A DNA stretch of 64,000 nucleotides from Sphingobacterium sp. SGG-5 (GCF_011043525.1 NZ_JAAKGO010000001.1:310001-374000); one strand, 5' to 3'; positions 8,479-18,152 are shown, counted from the stretch's first letter. Numbers and translations are program-made. Notes: generated from the sequence alone by a model not told the origin.

Positions 8479-11400
8479 TTAAAATCCCATCTTAAGTGAA
8501 AATGTGTACTGCCGCGGAATTGGCATGGCCACACCTCCATTATTGAAAAACTCCGGGTCGGCACCTTTTAAATCCTTGTCCGAATAAAGTAACGCCACAT
8601 TATTGCCTACCAAGGAAATTTGCGCATTAGACATACTTAATCTTTTCGCTAATCTGGCGGGAATTTGGTAGGTGAGTGAGATATTTTTGAGCCTTACAAA
8701 ATCCCCTTTGGCTACTTGAACATCCGAGTAGTTATAAGCGTTATAGGTATAGCGCGGGTTGATAGTCGTCCCGTTCGCCCTGATCACTCTATTATCCCGC
8801 GTAAACTGATCCAATATCGCCGGAACATCTGTGTAATTTTCATCTCCTGGCATTAACCAACGATTAACCATACCTTTAGACATCGATGTATAATCGTTGT
8901 AAAAAGTGGTATAGGTCGGCTCCATACGAACAAAATTTCCTGTTGAAAAGGTTAACAAGGTTGATAATGTAAAATCCTTATATCTAAATTGATTATAAAA
9001 CCCACCCGTAAATGTTGGATCGACCGGGCCGTGATATTTCAAATAATCAATATCTGTACTTTGCAAATATAGATACGTGTTTTGGTCCCCTCGTTCATCA
9101 ATATAGGTAGGATATCCGTAGTTCGGATTGAGACCGGCAAACTGAATAGAATACAGGCCTCGTTGCGAGGCCCCTTCTAATGGAGCTCCTTCGGGCCGCA
9201 CCAATGTCCATATATTCTGATTGACATCCAGGCGGGTTACCTTATTCTTATTCACGGCAAAATTCAGTTGAGTCCGCCAATTAAAGCCCCCTTCGCGTTT
9301 GACTGGTGAGCCTGCTACAGTAAACTCAAATCCTCTTGATTTCATCTCTCCTGCATTGGCTTGTTTAGTATACTGTCCTCCTATTCCCGATGTGCGGATA
9401 CCAGCAATCAAGTCAAAGATATTACGTCTGTACCAATCCGCGGTGATATTGATTTTGTTGTTAAAAAGCGCTAAATCTGTACCGATATTGAGCTCATATA
9501 GTTTTTCCCAAGTCAATTCGGTATTTTTTAGGCTAGAGACATAAATCATCGCTTCTTTTTCATTTTCATATGGACGGTAAGTTATACGGTTATAAAACAC
9601 CGTGGATGAATTATTAGCATTCCCCATGCTGGCCACTAATCCATATGTACCTCTAAGCCGCATGGCAGAGAGGATGGCTCCTTCTGGATTGAAAAAACTT
9701 TCTTGATCAATATCCCATGCTCCTGAAATATTCCATGTAGGCAGCCATCGTGCCACAGCAGTTTCTCCCATTTGATTGGACCCATCGTATCGTATAGTCG
9801 CATTCACACTGTACCGGTCATTATAGGAATAAGCAGCCCTACCCATTGTCGCCACAAACCGGTCATATTGCAACCCCATTCCAAAGTATGGATCACTTCC
9901 TTCAATCATTTTTTTGAAAAATCGATAGTTTGGATTAACCAAACCTCCATTACCGTACTGATAACCAATCCCTTCATAATTGGAATTTTGACGATCTGTG
10001 AAAATAACCTCTGCCGAACCGAATAGGTTCAGTTTGTGCCTCTCAAACACTTCATTATATTCAACATTATGCCGCATATAGAAATTCTTGATATTGTTCA
10101 ACGTTGTATTATAGAATCCTCCTTCAGGCAATACAATTTGGGGTAGAGAATTAGGATAGTCCGGGTCTGTATACAGAAAATCATTGGCTTGCGCTATTGT
10201 CGCATCACCTGCTGCTCGGAAAGCTCCTACCATATTGGACTGATCCAATACATAATGCTGTCTTTCGGTCTTTGCATACCGGTAAGCTCCGTCAATGGAA
10301 TAAGTAAGCTGCGGGATTATTTTGTACCGTAGTCCCACCTGTACCTTCAAATCCAACATGGTAAGCTTAAGGTAATTTGTATTCAGTTCATTGATAATAT
10401 TAAATGGAGCATAATTTCTTGTGAAATACTCCAAACTACCATCTTCATTGTACGGGGTTATCAATCGAGATGTATTCAATGCGTAAGAATAGGGGTTAAT
10501 ATCAAAATCTCTGGAATATGCGCCAAATACCTCATCCGAACTTCTTTGAAGCGTACCGGGCGTGCGTTGGTCACGTACCGAGCCATTAACCAAAAACTCC
10601 GCGGAAAGTCGATCATTCATCTTGAAATTATTTCGGATATTGGCAGTATATCGTTTGGCATTGTCCCCCAATGTTTGTCCATTGTCCATCATGGCACTTG
10701 TAGAAAAATAGGTTTGTGATCTGGCCGTACCTGAGGACACACTGACGGAATGTTCCTGCATCAGCGAATTTTTAAATAAGACATCAAACCAGTCGGTATT
10801 GGCTCGCGCATAGCGCTGTAGAAAATTCAATCGATCTTCCAAGGTATTCACCAATGCAAAGCTATCGGTCGCTTCATCGTAGTCATATAATAGATTATAC
10901 ATTTTTGTAAATATCCCACCGTTGGCACTACGTGAAGTTGCCGAGTGATTGAAATACCCTTTGTTTTCCATCTCGAGCATCACAGACATCTGTTCCGCTG
11001 AATTCATAATATCAAACTGATTATAGTTTGGTTTGAGATAGGTTGTGAAAGTTCCCGAATAATTGACATTCGGCTTTCCGTCGGTATTACGTCCCTTCTT
11101 TGTAGTCACGACGATCACACCATTCATCGCTCTCGCACCGTACATAGCCGTGGCAGCGGCATCTTTCAAAATCGTGAAAGATTCAATATCATCCGGATTT
11201 AGTCCTGCAACAGATGATCCAATAAGTGTGTTGGCGTCTCCTGTAGATAATGCTTCATTGGAGATATTAACGACATCTTGCAAGATAATACCATCAATAA
11301 CCCAAAGAGGTTTATTATCCCCCGATAATGAAGTTGCTCCTCGAACACGTATCTTAGGAGCCGCGCCAAAAGTACCCGATACATTTTGTACAGCGACACC

Positions 11401-12171
11401 AGCAGCCTGCCCTTCCAGCATCCTGGAGATATCTGGCACACCGGCACGTTCCGCATCTTTCGCATTTATCTTGGCCGTCGACCCTGTAAAAAGCTTTCGA
11501 TCGATATTCTGATACCCCGTAGCGACAACGTCTACAGCTTCGATAGCCGTGTCGTCTTCACGCAGTGCCACGGTAATCTCCGTCTTATTCCCGACGTTGA
11601 TCTCCTCCGATCTAAACCCTATAAATCGGATCTCCAAAACCGAATTTGGTGCAGCAGCAATACGAAATCTACCGTTACTGTCGGTCGTAGTACCGGCAGA
11701 CGTACCTTTTACGATTATTGATGCCCCAGCAACCGGGTTGCCTGCATCATCCTGTACTACACCTGTTATTTGGTTTTGAATAGTCTTTGCCTCAACGGTT
11801 GGAACATTTTCGCGCACGGTGACCATAACTGTTTCAGACGACACTTTATAGGTCAATTTTTGGCCGCGCAGCACTTTATCCATCACCTCTTTGATAGAAG
11901 CACCTCTGACATCGATCGATACCTTAGGCGCTCCGTTCAGGATGTTGTCGCTATAAAAAAATCTATAAGGACTCTGTGATGCTATAGAAGAAAAGACCTC
12001 TTCCAATCGAGCATCCGTCAAACTCAGCGTGATATGTTGGGCTTTACTTTCAGCAAAGGCCACCGACATACCAACAAACAAAATTAACGCGGTGATTTTC
12101 ATGACTCGTAGACATCGGAACAATAAAGAATATCGGGCATGAAATTCTTTTACAACTAAAAAGTTATTCAT
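8479..12171 (-). CDS. SusC/RagA TonB-dependent outer-membrane transporter with STN signalling domain
   Basis: This 1230-residue protein has, in order: a signal peptide (hydrophobic segment about 24-42), an STN (secretin/TonB short N-terminal) domain at about 45-120, a carboxypeptidase-regulatory-like beta domain at about 132-215, a plug at about 215-345 (with KPLWVIDGI and NPDDIESFTILKDAAATAMYG), and a 22-strand type barrel to the C-terminus (FSLKMGF). It imports bulky substrate with TonB energy. The STN domain is the part that contacts FecR-type anti-sigma factors, and a fecR and a sigma gene sit directly upstream, so this transporter should also act as the substrate sensor. The ATG at 12171 gives an unusually long basic leader; an internal Met24 (MKITALIL) could also be used. 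Confidence 0.96.
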   Translation of the reverse strand: MNNFLVVKEFHARYSLLFRCLRVMKITALILFVGMSVAFAESKAQHITLSLTDARLEEVFSSIASQSPYRFFYSDNILNGAPKVSIDVRGASIKEVMDKVLRGQKLTYKVSSETVMVTVRENVPTVEAKTIQNQITGVVQDDAGNPVAGASIIVKGTSAGTTTDSNGRFRIAAAPNSVLEIRFIGFRSEEINVGNKTEITVALREDDTAIEAVDVVATGYQNIDRKLFTGSTAKINAKDAERAGVPDISRMLEGQAAGVAVQNVSGTFGAAPKIRVRGATSLSGDNKPLWVIDGIILQDVVNISNEALSTGDANTLIGSSVAGLNPDDIESFTILKDAAATAMYGARAMNGVIVVTTKKGRNTDGKPNVNYSGTFTTYLKPNYNQFDIMNSAEQMSVMLEMENKGYFNHSATSRSANGGIFTKMYNLLYDYDEATDSFALVNTLEDRLNFLQRYARANTDWFDVLFKNSLMQEHSVSVSSGTARSQTYFSTSAMMDNGQTLGDNAKRYTANIRNNFKMNDRLSAEFLVNGSVRDQRTPGTLQRSSDEVFGAYSRDFDINPYSYALNTSRLITPYNEDGSLEYFTRNYAPFNIINELNTNYLKLTMLDLKVQVGLRYKIIPQLTYSIDGAYRYAKTERQHYVLDQSNMVGAFRAAGDATIAQANDFLYTDPDYPNSLPQIVLPEGGFYNTTLNNIKNFYMRHNVEYNEVFERHKLNLFGSAEVIFTDRQNSNYEGIGYQYGNGGLVNPNYRFFKKMIEGSDPYFGMGLQYDRFVATMGRAAYSYNDRYSVNATIRYDGSNQMGETAVARWLPTWNISGAWDIDQESFFNPEGAILSAMRLRGTYGLVASMGNANNSSTVFYNRITYRPYENEKEAMIYVSSLKNTELTWEKLYELNIGTDLALFNNKINITADWYRRNIFDLIAGIRTSGIGGQYTKQANAGEMKSRGFEFTVAGSPVKREGGFNWRTQLNFAVNKNKVTRLDVNQNIWTLVRPEGAPLEGASQRGLYSIQFAGLNPNYGYPTYIDERGDQNTYLYLQSTDIDYLKYHGPVDPTFTGGFYNQFRYKDFTLSTLLTFSTGNFVRMEPTYTTFYNDYTSMSKGMVNRWLMPGDENYTDVPAILDQFTRDNRVIRANGTTINPRYTYNAYNYSDVQVAKGDFVRLKNISLTYQIPARLAKRLSMSNAQISLVGNNVALLYSDKDLKGADPEFFNNGGVAMPIPRQYTFSLKMGF

Positions 12172-12178
12172 ACATTTG
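12171..12178 (+). promoter_or_regulatory. Antisense promoter -7 element at the susC start
   Basis: TAcaTTTG on the plus strand is a perfect match to the Bacteroidota -7 consensus TAnnTTTG and overlaps the susC start codon. The -33 position 19 bases upstream reads TTT rather than TTG. It lies about 46 bp upstream of a plus-strand intrinsic terminator, with no plus-strand gene between them. Confidence 0.5.
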
Positions 12179-12183
12179 AATGA

Positions 12184-12255
12184 TTGGATTAATTTAAATT
12201 AGAAACTGGGTTAATCGGATTATACAGGGGTGCGCTAACACTCCTGTTTTTTTTT
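12184..12255 (+). ncRNA. Candidate antisense sRNA against the susC leader (DonS-like position)
   Basis: This is a predicted transcript of about 72 nt. Its start is placed 5-7 nt after the plus-strand -7 element at 12171-12178, and its end is the T-run at 12247-12255. It is complementary to the susC 5' untranslated region, in the gap between fecR and susC. In Bacteroides, cis-antisense sRNAs such as DonS occupy the same position in sigma/anti-sigma controlled Sus-like loci and repress susC. The coordinates and the existence of the transcript are inferred from promoter plus terminator only. Confidence 0.5.
12224..12255 (+). terminator. Plus-strand intrinsic terminator between fecR and susC
   Basis: A 9-bp stem (12224-12232 with 12239-12247, one G-U pair) and a 6-nt loop are followed by nine T residues on the plus strand. 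Both flanking genes are on the minus strand, and minus-strand reading puts an A-run before the hairpin and no T-run after it. The signal therefore stops antisense, not sense, transcription, ending it just short of fecR. Confidence 0.75.
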
Positions 12256-12273
12256 GCTATGTCATATTGTTTA

Positions 12274-13479
12274 TCATTTTTTAGGTTTAATATATAATTT
12301 AGTCCCTTCTAGGGAAAAGTTCAATCCAGATGTAAATTCCAACATATTCAGGATTTCTGACAGCGGCACATCTCGTTCTATTTCACCGGAATATGTGGTG
12401 CTGTTAATCAAGCTTTTATTGACTACAACCTGTACACCATACCAATTCTCTATCTGTTGCATAACATTCTTTAGATTGTCGTTCCGGAAATAGAAAATAT
12501 TATTTTTCCATGCTAAGTCTTTTTTCAGATCGGCTTCTCTTACCACCAATTCTTCACCTCTCATAAAAGCTTTCTGCCGAGGTCGAATTTTCTGACGGCT
12601 ATGATCATTATATACCTCTACACTACCTTCGGCCAATGTAGTGACAAAGCCATGCTGGTAATTCTTGACATTGAAACGCGTGCCCAAAACTTTGATCTTA
12701 GCTTCTGAAGTCTCTACAATAAAGGGTTGTTTTTCGTTTCGCTCGACTTCAAAATATGCTTCACCTTCTTCCAATTGGATGTGGCGTGTATCTCCTAAAA
12801 AGCGTGACGGAAATCTTAATTTCGAATTTGCGTTAACCCATACCTTTGTTCCATCAGGGAGCTTAAATGTAAAAAAATGGGTTTGAGGGACAATGAGCTC
12901 ATGGTAAACTACTTCTTCCGATCTTGACAAATCAGCAATCTTATCATTGTCCTGATTGAGCACATGACCATTATCTTCTATCGTTATCTCACTGGACAAA
13001 GCTACTTTCTCACCGCTTGCTAATAAAAGAGTTGCGCCTTCTACAGCGGGAAGTATATCGTTTTTATACTTAGGATGGGTGGAAGCCACAATCCGTGGCA
13101 TAGTTTTATCGGCGGAATTGAGTCGATTTGTATAGATGATCAGCCCTGCTACTAATAATAAGAGCACACTGGCAACGACTGCTATCCATCTTAAGCGACG
13201 GGATGTACGTCTAATAGGATATATAGGACTTGAATGCGAGGAGACCTGCTGCCATGCTTTATCTTCATTAAACGCATTCCATACCATCAACTTTTGCTCG
13301 ATATCCGTTGTGTCAAGCAATCCATTCAGCAATGCTTCGTTACGGGGATCAGCCTTGGACCATCGTGTCAATGCATCGATTTCTTCGGCAGTGCATTTCC
13401 CTTGGATATGCTTAACGATTATATTGGCTATATTGTCAGTTTTCAGGCTCATATTTAACCTAAGAAACCGAAACAGCAA
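12274..13479 (-). CDS. FecR-family anti-sigma factor
   Basis: This inner-membrane regulator binds the ECF sigma factor in the cytoplasm and the SusC STN domain in the periplasm. The 401 residues comprise a cytoplasmic anti-sigma segment (about 12-90, with QGKCTAEEIDALTRWSKADP), one membrane span at 97-117, the FecR domain (about 205-300, with LPDGTKVWVNANSKLRFPSRF and VLGTRFNVKNY) and a C-terminal DUF4974 domain (about 325-398, where ILNMLEFTSGLNFSLEGTKLYI is typical). The start could instead be Met10 (13452). The gene follows the sigma gene by about 20 bp, so they form one unit. Confidence 0.94.
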   Translation of the reverse strand: MLFRFLRLNMSLKTDNIANIIVKHIQGKCTAEEIDALTRWSKADPRNEALLNGLLDTTDIEQKLMVWNAFNEDKAWQQVSSHSSPIYPIRRTSRRLRWIAVVASVLLLLVAGLIIYTNRLNSADKTMPRIVASTHPKYKNDILPAVEGATLLLASGEKVALSSEITIEDNGHVLNQDNDKIADLSRSEEVVYHELIVPQTHFFTFKLPDGTKVWVNANSKLRFPSRFLGDTRHIQLEEGEAYFEVERNEKQPFIVETSEAKIKVLGTRFNVKNYQHGFVTTLAEGSVEVYNDHSRQKIRPRQKAFMRGEELVVREADLKKDLAWKNNIFYFRNDNLKNVMQQIENWYGVQVVVNKSLINSTTYSGEIERDVPLSEILNMLEFTSGLNFSLEGTKLYIKPKK

Positions 13480-13499
13480 AAAAGGATGACAAGTTTTTT

Positions 13500-14042
13500 T
13501 TATTTTATAAAGAAAAAAGAAATCAAGCCTAAGAAAAGCTCGGGGTTTAGTTTGGATTGTATATATTTCAATCCTCTTCTCTTCTGTGTTTTAATGGTGT
13601 TTACACTGAGGTTTAATTCGTTCGCAATCTCTTGATTACCCTTTCCTTCTAAATAGCTTAATTTGAATATCAATCTACATGCTTCAGGGAGCTCGTTGAT
13701 GATTTGATTAATCTGCTCCATCACTTCAGTTTCGATGATAGCGTTATGTATATCTACATCATCGTATTCCATGAAACCTGTGGTTTCCCAGTATTTCTTT
13801 TGAACTTTGTTACGTCGGTGCCAGTTGAGAATATTATTCTTAACAGATGAATAGAGGTAGGATTTTATGATGGGTTCATGCGATGAGATTTCATCCTTTT
13901 TTTTGAAATAGGCGATGAATGCATCTTGAGCAAAATCTTCAGCCAACGCATAATCACCGATGAGCGTGTACGCGAAGTAGCACATACCTTTGTAGTATCT
14001 TTCAAAGATATCTTTATCTGCTAACCTATATACCACGTCCAT
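13500..14042 (-). CDS. ECF-type RNA polymerase sigma factor
   Basis: This sigma-70 family factor of 180 residues has region 2 at about 12-78 (EDFAQDAFIAYFKK, SYLYSSVKNNILNWHRR) and region 4 at about 105-165 (LPEACRLIFKLSYLEGKGNQEIANELNLS with the helix-turn-helix). There is no region 3, as in all ECF factors. Its partner FecR is encoded 20 bp downstream and the STN-bearing SusC follows, so it should activate the SusC operon when substrate is sensed. The last 15 residues are hydrophobic and unusual in composition, but a short tail of this type is seen in some Bacteroidota ECF factors. Confidence 0.95.
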   Translation of the reverse strand: MDVVYRLADKDIFERYYKGMCYFAYTLIGDYALAEDFAQDAFIAYFKKKDEISSHEPIIKSYLYSSVKNNILNWHRRNKVQKKYWETTGFMEYDDVDIHNAIIETEVMEQINQIINELPEACRLIFKLSYLEGKGNQEIANELNLSVNTIKTQKRRGLKYIQSKLNPELFLGLISFFFIK

Positions 14043-14361
14043 TCACTTATAATTGAGAGAAGTGCACGGTAGAAAACTCAACTACCCTTAACAAAAATGA
14101 TTAAAAAAAAGAAAAGAATCAACCACAGTAAAAAACTATTCACTTCGATACCCGTACATTCGTGGCTGTAATTCCCGTTAATCCTAGTATTCTTCCGTTA
14201 AAAATCGTTAAACAATGCCATCTCTTCGAGATTAATTCTATCTTCGTAAAAAACAGATTTTGCGTAAAGCATATCCTGTTGCACTTGGATATTTACATTA
14301 AAAATAAAGTAATTACAAAATATTCTAATATTTTTGCACCAGATCTTTTGCATACAATTTC
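14043..14361 (-). other. 319-bp divergent intergenic region (sigma factor / surA)
   Basis: This region holds the leaders of two divergent genes. The surA-side promoter is listed separately. Three short direct copies of CGTTAA lie at about 14176-14212 and could be a regulator site, but this is weak. No RNA gene, terminator or open frame with coding character is visible. I could not identify a convincing promoter for the sigma factor. Confidence 0.4.
14329..14336 (+). promoter_or_regulatory. Promoter -7 element of the surA-like gene
   Basis: TAttTTTG matches the Bacteroidota -7 consensus perfectly and lies 26 bp before the ATG at 14362. No TTG is found at the expected -33 distance in this AT-rich stretch. 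Confidence 0.45.
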
Positions 14362-15729
14362 ATGAAAAAATATAGTAGTGTTGTATTTTTAGTATTAGCT
14401 TCTTTTACTTTTACCTTCGGACAGGAAGCGCAACTGGTAGACCGGATAATTGCCACCGTGGGTACAAGTTATATCTTGCAGTCGGATCTGGAGATGGAGT
14501 ACACCCAATACCTTGCGAGTGGGAATGCACCGAGCGAACAGGTAAAATGTTATATCGTGCAGCAGTTGCTGACTTCCAAGCTGCTTTCACAACAGGCAGC
14601 GATCGATTCAATTGAGGTTTCGGAAAATGAGGTCGACGATAACCTGAATCAGCGTATCCGCGTGATGACACAACGCGCCGGAGGACGGGAACGCCTAGAG
14701 GAATTCTTAAATCGATCGATTCTCCAACACAAAGAAGAAATGCGACCGATGGTTGCAGAACAGCTCAAAGGCAACAAAATGCAAGCACAATTGGTTTCCG
14801 GTATTGATGTGACCCCACAAGAAGTGAAGAATTATTTCGAAAGCTTGGATAAAGATTCCCTTCCTTATTTCGATACGGAGATTGAGTATTCCCAGTTGGT
14901 GCTAAAACCAGAGTTAACAAAAGAAGAAAAGGAGCAATTTAGGGAGAAAGCGGAAGGTTATCGGACACAAATTATAAACGGCTCTGATTTTGGCACTATC
15001 GCCCGTTTCTATTCCGAGGATGGATCTGCTCCATTCGGTGGAGAGCTGGATTATTCGACGCGGGACAGCTGGGTAAAAGAATTCTCCGCACAGGCGTTCA
15101 AGCTGAAGGAAGGCGAAATATCACCTGTATTTGAGACCCAGTTTGGTTATCATTTCTTGCAGGTGCTCGACAGAAGAGGAGAAGAGGTAAAAGTAAGACA
15201 CCTTCTGATCCGGATAAAACCAACCGCGGCTGCCTTAGAGCGGGCTAAATTAAAGATAGACAGTATAGCTACGCAGATATCCAATAAAAAAATCGGTTTC
15301 AGTACGGCCGCATCTCTCTACTCGGACGATAATAATACAAAATATAACGGGGGTGTAGTGACAAACATGGAAGACCGCTCTACGCTGATTCCGGTCAACC
15401 AACTGGATGATGTCGCTGTATTCAATGCAATTGACCCGCTCAAACCGGGAGAAGTCTCCAAACCCATCCTCTATACGGACAAAGCCAGCGGAGAAACAAC
15501 CTATCGTATTTATTATCTAAAATCACGTATTGCCCCGCATAAGGCAAATCTGGATCAGGATTTTGCTAAGATCAAAGAAGCTGCAAGACAAGACAAAGTC
15601 AATAGGACGCTGAGCGAGTGGTTTGAGAGCCGTCGGGAGAGTACATATATTGCCATTAACCCTGATTTTATGTCCTGTAGCGAACTTAAGATATGGACCA
15701 CCGATAATAATGCGGTAGTCTCAAAATAA
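14362..15729 (+). CDS. SurA-like periplasmic peptidyl-prolyl isomerase
   Basis: This 455-residue chaperone/isomerase should help fold outer-membrane proteins in the periplasm. It has a signal peptide (about 1-20, ending TFG-Q), a SurA N-terminal helical domain (VDRIIATVGTSYILQSDLE, then helices to about 160) and two parvulin domains. The first, about 172-275, has SDFGTIARFYSEDGSAPFGGELDY and FGYHFLQVLDRR; the second, about 278-390, begins VKVRHLLIRIKP and is more divergent (FSTAASLYSDDNNTKYNGGVV). The two-domain layout equals E. coli SurA. The C-terminus carries a single Cys near MSCSELKI. It stands alone, transcribed away from the sigma factor. Confidence 0.9.
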   Translation: MKKYSSVVFLVLASFTFTFGQEAQLVDRIIATVGTSYILQSDLEMEYTQYLASGNAPSEQVKCYIVQQLLTSKLLSQQAAIDSIEVSENEVDDNLNQRIRVMTQRAGGRERLEEFLNRSILQHKEEMRPMVAEQLKGNKMQAQLVSGIDVTPQEVKNYFESLDKDSLPYFDTEIEYSQLVLKPELTKEEKEQFREKAEGYRTQIINGSDFGTIARFYSEDGSAPFGGELDYSTRDSWVKEFSAQAFKLKEGEISPVFETQFGYHFLQVLDRRGEEVKVRHLLIRIKPTAAALERAKLKIDSIATQISNKKIGFSTAASLYSDDNNTKYNGGVVTNMEDRSTLIPVNQLDDVAVFNAIDPLKPGEVSKPILYTDKASGETTYRIYYLKSRIAPHKANLDQDFAKIKEAARQDKVNRTLSEWFESRRESTYIAINPDFMSCSELKIWTTDNNAVVSK

Positions 15730-15736
15730 GGTTTTT

Positions 15737-16606
15737 TTATCTTTCAAACAACATCTCTAAGATTACTTTCCACTGAAAGTCTTCATTGAGCTGCCATATC
15801 CGGATATAATTAAATTTTATAGCTTTCTCCTTGGTATGGACGGTAGCTGTACCTTGTGAATAGGCATATTCGCCACTATAAGCCCGGCCTACCGATACCG
15901 GCTCGGTAACAATATCTATCCGCTGCTTTTTCAAAAAGGCCATAACATTTGTCTTGCCGATAATCTCTTCCTGCCAAGGGTAATAAAAACGAGCGTTATC
16001 TGTCAGGAATTCCCGATAACCCGCCTGATTGTCTGCTTTGAGGATAGTAGAGAAAAGTTCATCCGTCGAAAATATAATATCTTCACGCTGCTTTAAACGT
16101 ACACGTGAGCGGTGTTTGAGGTACCACGAATCATCCGGCTCCAGGTAAACCAGATCAGCAGCTTGTCCTTTTCCAAAATTTTCCACTTCTGCCCGTATGG
16201 CTACTTTCCATCCCCCCTTTTTACCGCGTTTCCAAACGGTAAGATACTGACCATGGCGTTTGACCGCTCCCATTTTTTGAAATTCCATCTTGCCGGAGGT
16301 GACACCCCAATCCAGACTTTTTGCGACCAACGCAAAGTTAGGCTCCCAGGACATCACGTCAGCGATATTGGGTCTATTCGTCAGATAATTGAATGCATTC
16401 ACGGCAGAAGGAACATAAAAGATCGATTCCTTATCGATAATCGACATCAACGCGGCGTGCGGGCTTTCCTGTTGAGACATGCGGGCGGCGTTGCGATCGG
16501 CTGCGATCAGTCCGCCAACCTTTTCTGGCAATTGGGCATAAAGCGGGTAAATGGAAGTAATATAGAGAAGGGCAGATAAAATATAAACTAGCTTTTTTAA
16601 ATTCAT
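15737..16606 (-). CDS. Exported protein with two NTF2/SnoaL-like domains (unknown function)
   Basis: This 289-residue protein has a signal peptide (about 1-24, ending LYA-Q). Two repeated cone-fold segments are suggested: about 40-155 (SIIDKESIFYVPSAVNAFNYL then KKGGWKVAIRAEVENFG) and about 175-289 (FLTDNARFYYPWQEEIIGKTNVMAFL then EDFQWKVILEMLFER). Each has the DUF4440-like layout of an acidic start, a middle strand pair and a final W-K-V strand. No catalytic residues can be assigned. It is 25 bp downstream of cysS on the same strand and so is probably cotranscribed with der-cysS, without a clear functional link. Confidence 0.7.
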   Translation of the reverse strand: MNLKKLVYILSALLYITSIYPLYAQLPEKVGGLIAADRNAARMSQQESPHAALMSIIDKESIFYVPSAVNAFNYLTNRPNIADVMSWEPNFALVAKSLDWGVTSGKMEFQKMGAVKRHGQYLTVWKRGKKGGWKVAIRAEVENFGKGQAADLVYLEPDDSWYLKHRSRVRLKQREDIIFSTDELFSTILKADNQAGYREFLTDNARFYYPWQEEIIGKTNVMAFLKKQRIDIVTEPVSVGRAYSGEYAYSQGTATVHTKEKAIKFNYIRIWQLNEDFQWKVILEMLFER

Positions 16607-16631
16607 TTTATTTACTTTGCAATTCCACTTA

Positions 16632-18104
16632 TCAAATCTTATTCCAAAGTGTTCCGTCTTTGCTATCTTTCAGCTGAATACCTATTGCAGACAACTCATG
16701 ACGGATACGATCCGAAGTGGTAAAATCTTTATTTTTCTTAGCTTCGTTACGAATATCAATGATAATATCCATCAATGTCTCTGTTTGTTCGCTATCTGTA
16801 CCACCTTGTTCTTCTTTGAGCCCCATCACATCAAAAACGAAGTGTTGAATGAGTTCTTTAACCATTTTCAGGGTCGTCGCATCGATTTGTTGATTTCCAT
16901 CATAAACGGAGTTAATCAGACGTACCAGCTCAAACAGTTCAGCTATGAGTACGGGGCTGTTAAAATCATCGTCCATAGCCGCATAACAACGTCCACGTAG
17001 TGTCTTTATATCAACATCTATCTTATTCTGACTCGCGGGTATAATTTTGTCCAACAAACCTATTGCCGCCATCAATCTTTTATAACCCTTATCTGCAGCA
17101 TCCAATGCCTCATTGGAGAAATCCAACGTACTTCTATAATGTGCCTGCAACATAAAGAAACGTACGGCCATAGGAGAGTATCCCCGTTTCAGTAGTAGAT
17201 GATTTCCGGTAAATAGTTCTCCCGGTAAAAATCCATTGCCTGCGGACTTGGACATCCGCGCACCATTGACGGTAAGCATGTTGGTATGCATCCAATATTT
17301 TGCAGGCTGCACATGATTGCATGCTTCCGATTGCGCAATTTCGTTGGTATGATGCGTCGCGGCTAAATCCATACCTCCACCATGAATATCAAACTGATCG
17401 CCTAAATATTTACGGCTCATGGCTGAGCACTCGATGTGCCATCCCGGAAAACCCACGCTCCAGGGTGCCGGCCAGCGCATGATATGTTCGGGCTTTGCTT
17501 TGATCCACAGCGCAAAATCCAAGCGGCCGCGCTTTTCATCCTGACCGCCCAGTTCACGCGTGTTATTCAACAAATCTTCCAACTTCCTGTTGGTCAAAAT
17601 CGTATAGTTGTGTTCCTGAATATATTTGTCGACATCAAAATATACGGTGCCGTTTACTTCATACGCATAACCATTTTCCATAATCTGCTTAACCATCTCA
17701 ATCTGCTCCGAAATGTGTCCCGTTGCGGTAGGCTCTATGCTGGGTGGCAACGTATTGAACAGACGCAATACATCATGAAAGCCCAATGTATATTTCTGTA
17801 CGATCTCCATAGGCTCCAACTGCTCAATCTTCGCCTTTTTAGCGAACTTATCCTCGCCTTCATCATTATCGCCTTCAAGATGTCCAGCATCGGTAATATT
17901 ACGTACATAACGAACTTTATAACCTAAATGCAATAAATAACGATATATCAAATCAAAAGACACAAAAGTTCGGCAATTGCCCAGATGTACATCGCTATAT
18001 ACGGTCGGACCACACACATACATACCCACGAGATTCGGGTGTATCGGTTCAAACTTTTCCTTTGTACGTGTTAATGTATTATAAACGGTCAGGTTATGTT
18101 GCAT
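16632..18104 (-). CDS. cysS: Cysteinyl-tRNA synthetase
   Basis: This class I synthetase charges tRNA-Cys. Its 490 residues are typical. The HIGH-equivalent is HLGN within [12 protein letters not shown] (about 32-43), preceded by the zinc ligand Cys in [18 protein letters not shown] carries another zinc ligand, [15 protein letters not shown] follows, and the KMSKS equivalent is MSKSAGN. The C-terminal DALR and anticodon-binding helices are present. It lies 48 bp downstream of der on the same strand. Confidence 0.97.
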   Translation of the reverse strand: MQHNLTVYNTLTRTKEKFEPIHPNLVGMYVCGPTVYSDVHLGNCRTFVSFDLIYRYLLHLGYKVRYVRNITDAGHLEGDNDEGEDKFAKKAKIEQLEPMEIVQKYTLGFHDVLRLFNTLPPSIEPTATGHISEQIEMVKQIMENGYAYEVNGTVYFDVDKYIQEHNYTILTNRKLEDLLNNTRELGGQDEKRGRLDFALWIKAKPEHIMRWPAPWSVGFPGWHIECSAMSRKYLGDQFDIHGGGMDLAATHHTNEIAQSEACNHVQPAKYWMHTNMLTVNGARMSKSAGNGFLPGELFTGNHLLLKRGYSPMAVRFFMLQAHYRSTLDFSNEALDAADKGYKRLMAAIGLLDKIIPASQNKIDVDIKTLRGRCYAAMDDDFNSPVLIAELFELVRLINSVYDGNQQIDATTLKMVKELIQHFVFDVMGLKEEQGGTDSEQTETLMDIIIDIRNEAKKNKDFTTSDRIRHELSAIGIQLKDSKDGTLWNKI

Positions 18105-18152
18105 AAAAATAATTACGAATTATGAAATCATCTAAAGTCTAACATCTATCAC

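Noticed and set aside
11063..11512. 149-residue plus-strand open frame within susC
   Set aside because: It is a shadow of the SusC plug coding sequence, with no start signal or recognisable family.
12224..12255. Hairpin as terminator of fecR on the minus strand
   Set aside because: The T-run lies on the plus strand only; in the minus direction the hairpin is preceded by an A-run and followed by mixed sequence, so it does not fit.
17436..17927. 163-residue plus-strand frame within cysS
   Set aside because: It is a shadow of the conserved synthetase sequence on the other strand.
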